The notes under the pieces are model-generated. The model did no database searches, was not told the DNA's origin, and was given only the letters and a program-made list of their open reading frames with translations. From Methanobrevibacter sp. (GTDB lineage Archaea > Methanobacteriota > Methanobacteria > Methanobacteriales > Methanobacteriaceae): DNA of 49,214 nt. This document shows, one piece after another, positions 43,956 through 49,214 of the stretch (position 1 is its first letter; the number at the start of each line of letters is the position of its first letter). The position numbers were made by a program, and so were the translations under genes. The stretch spans positions 1 through 49,214 of the forward strand of contig NZ_JAGAXX010000077.1 in NCBI RefSeq assembly GCF_017940815.1, written 5' to 3'.

Positions 43956-45146
43956 ATGCTTCAAATTGCAGTTTGTGGAAAACCAAATGTTGGAAAATCA
44001 TCTTTTTTCAATTCAGCGACTGCATCTGGTGTGGAAATGGCTAATTATCCATTTACAACCATTGATGCGAACAAGGCAGTTGCTCATGTGATTAAGGATT
44101 GCCCATGTCAGGAGTTGGGAGTCACATGCAATCCTCACAATTCAATATGCATTGATGGAAAAAGATTGCTTCCAATTGAAATGATAGACGTTGCAGGACT
44201 GGTTCCTGGAGCGCATGAAGGAAAAGGATTAGGTAACAAGTTTTTAGATGACCTAATGCAAGCTAAAGTATTTATCAATGTTATAGATGCATCCGGTTCA
44301 ACAGATCTTGAAGGAAACCCTGTTGATCCTGGAAGCCATGACCCATTGGATGACCTTGAATTCTTGGAAAACGAGATTGTCATGTGGATGTATGGAATAT
44401 TGTCCAAGAATTGGGTAAGGCTAATAAGAAAAGTCGGTGCGGAACACCTTGACATTTCTAAAGTGTTGTTCGACCAGTTGTCAGGTACCGGTATAGCCAT
44501 TGAGGACATTATCGAGGCTAAAAGAAACGTCGAGCCTGACTACAACAAGTGGGAAGAGGAAGACTTGATTGAGCTAACCCGTAATATTTTACATATTGCA
44601 AAGCCGATGATGATTATTGCAAACAAGGCTGACTTGCCAACATCTGCTGAAAACATCAAAAGAATCAAGGAAAAGTATCCGAATGTCATTCCAACTTCAG
44701 CAGGTTCAGAATTGGCACTTGTCAAGGCGGCTGAAGGTGGACTCATCAGCTACATGTCCGGTGATGATCACTTTGAAATCCTAAAGCCTGAAGAGTTGTC
44801 TGAAGCTCAGAAAAAGGGTCTTGAGTATATTCAAACCAATATTCTCGATGTTTATGGTAGTACAGGTGTTCAGGATGCATTGAATTATGCGATATTTGAA
44901 TTGCTTGACAGAATTGTCGTTTATCCTGTTTCAGATGAGCACAAGTACACCGATCAAAAAGGTAATGTCTTGCCTGACGGATTTTTGGTTCCAAGAGGTG
45001 CAACACCTAAGCAATTGGCTTACATTGTCCACACTGACATTGGAGACAAGTTCATGCATGCAGTCGATGCCAGAAAGAACATGCGTGTGGCCAGTGACTA
45101 TGAACTTCAGGACAATGACATTATAAGTATTGTAACAAGAGGATAA
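43956..45146 (+). CDS. ychF: YchF/Obg-type GTPase (ATPase)
   Basis: The 396-residue protein matches the archaeal YchF group. [11 protein letters not shown] is the P-loop at the N-terminus, [20 protein letters not shown] is switch [11 protein letters not shown] is the base-specificity motif, and the C-terminal TGS domain ends with [15 protein letters not shown]. An additional middle helical region explains the length over bacterial members (about 360). The protein binds ribosomes and is conserved in archaea. ATG at 43956 has GTGATT upstream; an earlier ATA/ATT region in frame was discarded. A strong terminator overlaps the stop. Confidence 0.92.
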   Translation: MLQIAVCGKPNVGKSSFFNSATASGVEMANYPFTTIDANKAVAHVIKDCPCQELGVTCNPHNSICIDGKRLLPIEMIDVAGLVPGAHEGKGLGNKFLDDLMQAKVFINVIDASGSTDLEGNPVDPGSHDPLDDLEFLENEIVMWMYGILSKNWVRLIRKVGAEHLDISKVLFDQLSGTGIAIEDIIEAKRNVEPDYNKWEEEDLIELTRNILHIAKPMMIIANKADLPTSAENIKRIKEKYPNVIPTSAGSELALVKAAEGGLISYMSGDDHFEILKPEELSEAQKKGLEYIQTNILDVYGSTGVQDALNYAIFELLDRIVVYPVSDEHKYTDQKGNVLPDGFLVPRGATPKQLAYIVHTDIGDKFMHAVDARKNMRVASDYELQDNDIISIVTRG

Positions 45147-45166
45147 TTCCTCTCTTTTTTATTTTT
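45138..45166 (+). terminator. Terminator after ychF
   Basis: AGAGG (45138-45142) and CCTCT (45149-45153) form a stem over a six-base loop, followed by C and TTTTTTATTTTT. It overlaps the ychF stop codon. Confidence 0.65.
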
Positions 45167-45180
45167 AACTATGAGTAAAA

Positions 45181-45425
45181 AGGAAGCTATAAAACACATA
45201 TTAAAGCTAATTGTCATTTAAATTGTCGGTTTATCAAACTAGAAAATTTTGGATTGCTCCAAACTAGGCTTCCTATCACATCATAGATTGTTAGCAATTA
45301 AACAGGTTAAAAGCCAACAATAGGTAGTAGCTTGCCATAAGGAAATAGGATATGGCAAGCACTATATTTTCAACTGCCATAATGCACGGTCTCCATTGAT
45401 AGGAGTGTTTTTAATATAATTTTTT
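45181..45425 (+). ncRNA. Candidate structured RNA in the long gap after ychF
   Basis: Consecutive hairpins fill this stretch: TTTGGA-TTGC-TCCAAA (45248-45263); ATTGTTAGC with GCCAACAAT (eight of nine pairs, around 45286-45323); GCTTGCCATA with TATGGCAAGC (45330-45339 and 45351-45360, perfect), extended by TAGT/ACTA; and CTCC/GGAG (around 45391-45405) followed by T-rich sequence. AGGAAGC at 45181 can also pair with GCTTCCT at 45268. An alternative is a 29-codon minus-strand frame (MAVENIVLAISYFLMASYYL...) covering the strongest hairpin. It is not a recognised RNA family. Confidence 0.35.
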
Positions 45426-45599
45426 TTAAATTCATTAAAACACCTGTGTTAATTGTATATTATATTAGTGTTTTAGAAACTATTATTTTCACTTTAAACT
45501 TTATATAATTTGTTTATTTTAAAAATAAATATTGTATTTGGCGTGTAATACTGTTTTTAAATATAATATTGATTTAATAATGTAATGGAAGTAGTAATG

Positions 45600-45662
45600 T
45601 TTATATATCTTAAGATTCATAGGATTGTATAACATCAAATGATGTTAAACTGCGTAATGCAG
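45600..45662 (+). promoter_or_regulatory. Promoter and hairpin leader of the SAP-domain gene
   Basis: TTTATATATC at 45600-45609 is a good TATA box, predicting transcription from about 45630. The transcript would start with AACATC-AAAT-GATGTT (45631-45646) and then CTGC-GTAAT-GCAG (45650-45662). The leader is long (about 160 bases), unusual in this genome. Confidence 0.45.
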
Positions 45663-45789
45663 ACCTGTTTAATTGGGTGAATGAGGATGTGTCAAAATTT
45701 GTTTATCAAATTTATCCTTATTCATTTTTAAACTATTTTTGTGATTATTTAAGTCTAATGTTTAATCATGTTTTTAGTGGAAGATTGCT

Positions 45790-46350
45790 ATGATTAAGTT
45801 GACAAAAAACCTAAAACCTGAAGAGTTCAAGCAATATTATTTTTTAAAAGAGGAACTAAAGGATTTTTGCAGGTCTGAGGGATTAAAGGTTGGCGGATCC
45901 AAAGAGGACTTGGAAAATAGGATTGTCCATTATTTGTCCACTGGTGAAATGTTGGAGGAACCTGTAATTAGACAAGTTTCAACCAAATCCCCATCTGAAA
46001 TCACATTGGATTCAAAATTAGGGGAAAATTTCAAATGCAGTGAGGATAAAAGGGAATTTTTCGAAAATGAAATAGGCAAAACCTTTAAATTCAAGGTCAA
46101 ATTCCAAAAGTGGTTGAAGTCAAATCCGGATAAAACATACAGGGATGCAATTGATACATACTATGAAATCCAAAACTCAAAAGAAAAAACAAAGATTGAT
46201 AAGCAATTTCAATACAATCAATATATACGAGACTTCTTTAAGGACAATGATGACAAGTCCCTGGAAGATGCAATAAAATGCTGGAAATATAAGAAGTCCA
46301 TTAAGGGACACAACAGATATGAAAGAAGTGACTTGGAGGCATTATTATGA
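45790..46350 (+). CDS. SAP-domain protein (DUF6434-like)
   Basis: The 186-residue protein begins with a SAP-like region: LKPEEFKQYYFLKEELKDFC, then RSEGLKVGGSKEDLENRIVH. The C-terminal half (FKFKVKFQKWLKSNPDKTYR and DAIDTYYEIQNSKEK, then YNQYIRDFFKDN) matches the DUF6434-type domain found after SAP in related proteins. SAP domains bind nucleic acid. The gene overlaps the next by four bases, implying coupled translation. Its cellular role is unknown. It has a long leader with hairpins. Confidence 0.75.
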   Translation: MIKLTKNLKPEEFKQYYFLKEELKDFCRSEGLKVGGSKEDLENRIVHYLSTGEMLEEPVIRQVSTKSPSEITLDSKLGENFKCSEDKREFFENEIGKTFKFKVKFQKWLKSNPDKTYRDAIDTYYEIQNSKEKTKIDKQFQYNQYIRDFFKDNDDKSLEDAIKCWKYKKSIKGHNRYERSDLEALL

Positions 46351-46661
46351 AAAAGGTGAAGATTACAGTCATGAGAAAGGTAAGGCATGATGATTTAATC
46401 GAAAAGTATGAAAATCCTCTGGAACATGAATGTGATGTTGAGGAAGGTCAGGTTTTCATTGCCAACGGTTGGCAAAAGCCTGATGATTTCTGTGACAGTG
46501 CATGGGAAAGCGTTTCACCGTTTGTAATGGCATTGGCAAATGGAGCCAGTGACTTTTATGACGGATGGATGAAAAACAAGAAATCCGCAATGATTTCATG
46601 CAATGACGGTTTCAGGCCGGTCAGCTTTCTTTTGGAAACAATGGATGAGGATGCCGATTAA
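46347..46661 (+). CDS. TIGR04076 family protein
   Basis: This 104-residue protein (MKKVKITVMRKVRHDDLIEK...) fits the small TIGR04076 family: a beta-rich core with CDVEEGQVFIANGWQKPDDF, WESVSPFVMALANGASDF and a Cys-containing ISCNDGFRPVSFLLE. The family is widespread in archaea and bacteria but uncharacterised. Its start overlaps the SAP gene stop (ATGA). It probably forms an operon with the SAP protein. Confidence 0.75.
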   Translation: MKKVKITVMRKVRHDDLIEKYENPLEHECDVEEGQVFIANGWQKPDDFCDSAWESVSPFVMALANGASDFYDGWMKNKKSAMISCNDGFRPVSFLLETMDEDAD

Positions 46662-46685
46662 TTTTTAAATTCAAAAAAATAAGGT

Positions 46686-46709
46686 AAGTAATCGCCGAAG
46701 CAATTACTT
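46686..46709. terminator. Bidirectional terminator between TIGR04076 gene and adhesin
   Basis: AAGTAAT (46686-46692) pairs with ATTACTT (46703-46709), and inner GC/GC closes a CGAA tetraloop. T-runs flank it on both strands. It overlaps the adhesin stop codon. Confidence 0.65.
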
Positions 46710-49214
46710 TTTAACGGTCATGATTTTTTTAACAGTGTCTTTGCCATAAATTACCTGGTATTTGTATTTTTTACCGGCTTTAAGTTTTTTAAGAATGTTT
46801 TTCTTAATTTTAAAGGTGGCAACTCCTTTTTTATTTGTTTTTGCAGTGACCTTTTTGCCTTTGATTTTTAAGACAATTTTTTTACCGCTAATTGCCTTTT
46901 TGGAAGAGGTCTTTAAAGTTGCTTTCACCTTAGCTTTCTTGGATGATTTTTTGACTTTCACGTTTTTGGCTTTAATGACATTTTTCACGGTAACAGATAC
47001 CTTTTTAGTGCCTTTAAATTCGTTGACTACATTGTTTAACATTACTGTTGCACTGTATTTTTTAGGCTTAATTGCTAATTTGAATGTTGCATAACCGTTC
47101 TTATCGGTTTTTGCCTTCAATGTTTTTCCAGCTATCTTAAGGGCAACTTCTTTTCCAGCGCCTACGGACTTGCCGTCAATTTTCACAAGCACCTTGTATG
47201 CGTATCCATAATCAACTTTTGCGGTTTTTGGTGTAATTGTTGTTGCATGCTTGTTAATGGTGATGTTTCCTTCCTCTGATGCCGGATTGTATCTGTTGTC
47301 ACCATTATAATTTACGACATATGCGTATTTGCCCGCTGCCAGGAACGGTTCTGTGAATACTGCTTTTCCGTTGGTTATTGTAATGTTTTCACTATGTTCA
47401 ACTTCGCCATTGGCCAAGTAAAGGGTGACAGTAACCGTACCGGTTAAATCTTTTCCAGTTGTTGTTATTGTGATGATGTTTACTAGCCTTGCCATATCAA
47501 GGGATGCTTGTGCTGTAACTTTGAAGCTTGGGGTTAAATAGAATTTTGTATTTCCTTCAGAAGTCACTCCACCGTTATTCATGATGGAATCCTCACAGGT
47601 TTTGCTGTTGGAGCATAATTCATTATTTTTAACTGTTGCATTTGAATTTTCCACTGTTATTGTGAATGTTCCACGGGACATTATTTCATTGTCGCATATT
47701 TCCGCTTTGGCATTGTTTTTAGCCTGAATTCCTGTGGCGTCGATTCCAGTTGCATCAATTGTGTTATTTGATATTGTACAATTTCCGCCATTAATGTCAA
47801 CTACGCATTTGTCATTTCCGGATATGTTGTTATTGCTTATGTTAATGAGTTTGGAACCTTCTAATATGATGGTGCGTGCATTTGAGGAGATGTTTGAATC
47901 GGAAATTGTAGCGTTTGTTACTCCTTTTAGATTTATTGCAGGATTATCGTTATTTGTGAAAGTGGAATGTGTAATTGTTAAGTTTTTACAATCGCTGAAG
48001 TATAGTTTTCCTGAATTCTTAAAATGGGAATTGTTTATTAGTAAGTTGCTTTTTGCATAAATTGATCCCATATCTGAAGGGCAGTTATTGAAATCACTGT
48101 ATAATATTGTCAAATTGTTTTTATTCATAAATATTGAGCTGCCGTAGCTAGTGGATTGACTATTGGTGAATGTACAGTCAATCACGGTCAAATTGCTATT
48201 TGCATATATGGAACCGCCATATTCTGTAGCATTGCTGTTGACAAATTGGCATTGGTATAATATTAGATTATCTCCACTACGAACTGATCCTCCATCTTTA
48301 GAGGAGCAATCTGTAAAACTACATAGTTCAATTAGGGATTCTGCTCCGCTAATGAATATTGCCCCTGCATTTTCTTCTGAATTGCATTTAACAAATTTGC
48401 AGTTGGATATGGTTTGATTATCTCCATTAACATAAATGGAACCGCCATCTGTGGCAGAATTACTATTAACAAAATTACAATTGGCAATGTTTAATTTTTT
48501 GGAGGGGTATGAATAAATTGATCCTCCTCTTCCAGCGGAACAATATGTAAAATTGGAATTTAGGATATTAACATTTCCGTTACTGGTGGATATGGCTCCT
48601 CCTTGGGCTGAAGAATAACAATCTTCAAAACTACAATTTAAAACGTTTAAATTGCAATATGGACTATAAATTGATCCACCATTTTGATTGTTTGAATTTT
48701 TTGAGAAATAACAGTTCATGACGGTTAAATTAACGTTGTTGGCATAAATTGCACCAGCATATTCTTTGGAAGCGCAATTTATAAAAGCACAATCGGAAAT
48801 GATGTTGTTGTTTCCTAAAACACGAATTGCTCCGTTACTTACATTGATATTTTCAAATGTACAGTTAATTAGTTTTCCATTGGCAAAATTCCAGATAATG
48901 GATGAATCATCGGTTTTTGCATTTTTGAAAATGATATTTTTTAAAGTCACATTCTTTGCATTAATGGTAAAAAAACCATTTGCATTGTTTCCATCGATAT
49001 AATGTCCATTTCCCTCAATGGTTATTGATTTAGTTATTGTAATGGTCTTTTGGTCTTTATTCAAATCATATTGGTAATCATTTTTTAATGTTAATGTTTC
49101 CTTATCGTTTGTCTTGTTGATATCGTTACTTAATGTTGTGTAATTTTCTATATCGCTGTTTTCATTTTCGTCGGTGAAAACTTCATCAATGTGGTTTTCA
49201 GTAGCTATTGCTTC
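46704..49214 (-). CDS. Adhesin-like protein with beta-helix and Ig-like repeats (partial, start outside window)
   Basis: The frame stays open to the window end, so the N-terminal signal peptide lies beyond 49214; at least 836 residues are visible. The visible N-terminus is Asn/Asp/Glu-rich. About 450 residues then form a parallel beta-helix with repeats of 22-24 residues (patterns such as NCSFxxCxSxxGGAI, GGSIYxxxxNLTVxNC). One Ig-like domain (TITTTGKDLTGTVTVTLYLA) follows, and a lysine-rich stalk of three Ig-like repeats with KTDKNGYATFKL and KTNKKGVATFKI signatures ends the protein. This matches surface adhesins of Methanobrevibacter. A TTG at 49064 is in frame but not the real start. Confidence 0.85.
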   Translation of the reverse strand, partial: EAIATENHIDEVFTDENENSDIENYTTLSNDINKTNDKETLTLKNDYQYDLNKDQKTITITKSITIEGNGHYIDGNNANGFFTINAKNVTLKNIIFKNAKTDDSSIIWNFANGKLINCTFENINVSNGAIRVLGNNNIISDCAFINCASKEYAGAIYANNVNLTVMNCYFSKNSNNQNGGSIYSPYCNLNVLNCSFEDCYSSAQGGAISTSNGNVNILNSNFTYCSAGRGGSIYSYPSKKLNIANCNFVNSNSATDGGSIYVNGDNQTISNCKFVKCNSEENAGAIFISGAESLIELCSFTDCSSKDGGSVRSGDNLILYQCQFVNSNATEYGGSIYANSNLTVIDCTFTNSQSTSYGSSIFMNKNNLTILYSDFNNCPSDMGSIYAKSNLLINNSHFKNSGKLYFSDCKNLTITHSTFTNNDNPAINLKGVTNATISDSNISSNARTIILEGSKLINISNNNISGNDKCVVDINGGNCTISNNTIDATGIDATGIQAKNNAKAEICDNEIMSRGTFTITVENSNATVKNNELCSNSKTCEDSIMNNGGVTSEGNTKFYLTPSFKVTAQASLDMARLVNIITITTTGKDLTGTVTVTLYLANGEVEHSENITITNGKAVFTEPFLAAGKYAYVVNYNGDNRYNPASEEGNITINKHATTITPKTAKVDYGYAYKVLVKIDGKSVGAGKEVALKIAGKTLKAKTDKNGYATFKLAIKPKKYSATVMLNNVVNEFKGTKKVSVTVKNVIKAKNVKVKKSSKKAKVKATLKTSSKKAISGKKIVLKIKGKKVTAKTNKKGVATFKIKKNILKKLKAGKKYKYQVIYGKDTVKKIMTVKK

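Noticed and set aside
45631-45700. Possible C/D box sRNA (ATGATGT next to short stems)
   Set aside because: No D box (CTGA) or second C box is correctly spaced. Two simple hairpins explain the sequence better.

Overview
The window comes from an AT-rich methanogenic archaeon of the Methanobrevibacter type (Methanobacteriales). Three lines of evidence support this: long secreted adhesin-like proteins with lysine-rich Ig-like C-termini, a pseudomurein endoisopeptidase (pseudomurein is the wall polymer of this order), and archaeal TATA boxes with AGGTGAT-type ribosome binding sites. No rRNA, tRNA or CRISPR array was seen.

Layout. (1) Positions 1-1771 hold a host-type adhesin gene with an apparent frameshift in its signal peptide. 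(2) About 1900-33400 is an integrated tailed-virus-like provirus. From left to right it contains: host-recognition and fibre genes with many collagen-like Gly-X-Thr repeats (1947-10448), two small membrane proteins that are holin candidates, and a glycosyltransferase; a group II intron (10406-12770) at the very end of a fibre gene; a very AT-rich cargo island (12789-17455) with a C5-methyltransferase and an MvaI/BcnI-family restriction enzyme facing each other, flanked by two mirror-image pairs of AbrB-like regulator plus membrane protein; a decoration protein and two tandem capsid proteins (17709-20072); a pseudomurein endoisopeptidase split by a second group II intron (20898-24011); and small and large terminase (24762-26973). 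On the minus strand follow an RHH regulator, an MCM helicase, an early operon that probably includes a single-strand annealing protein, a non-coding control region with 19-bp iterons, and a tyrosine integrase (32190-33365). No portal, head-tail connector, tail-tube or tape-measure gene was recognised, so the element looks incomplete or very unusual. (3) From 33650 to the end is host chromosome: an ArsA/GET3-type ATPase, a large adhesin, cbiE with an HxlR regulator, a Zn-macrodomain/SirTM sirtuin pair, a membrane phosphodiesterase with a metallophosphoesterase, YchF, a SAP-domain protein, a TIGR04076 protein, and a large adhesin cut by the window end.

How the parts work together. Integrase would integrate and excise the element. 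The early minus-strand genes would replicate it with MCM. Terminase and the capsid genes would package it. The endoisopeptidase, perhaps with the small membrane proteins, would lyse the pseudomurein wall. The restriction-modification island would protect the lysogen or stabilise the provirus.

The strongest findings are: the second intron separates the catalytic Cys from His and Asp of the lysis enzyme, and splicing rebuilds a perfect reading frame; the EBS1 loop of each intron pairs 6/6 with its own insertion site; the restriction-modification island has mirrored AbrB/membrane-protein modules with repeated operator-like sites; a conserved GAGTTGACCAAA motif sits at the starts of several early genes; and a 19-bp tandem iteron array lies in the provirus control region.
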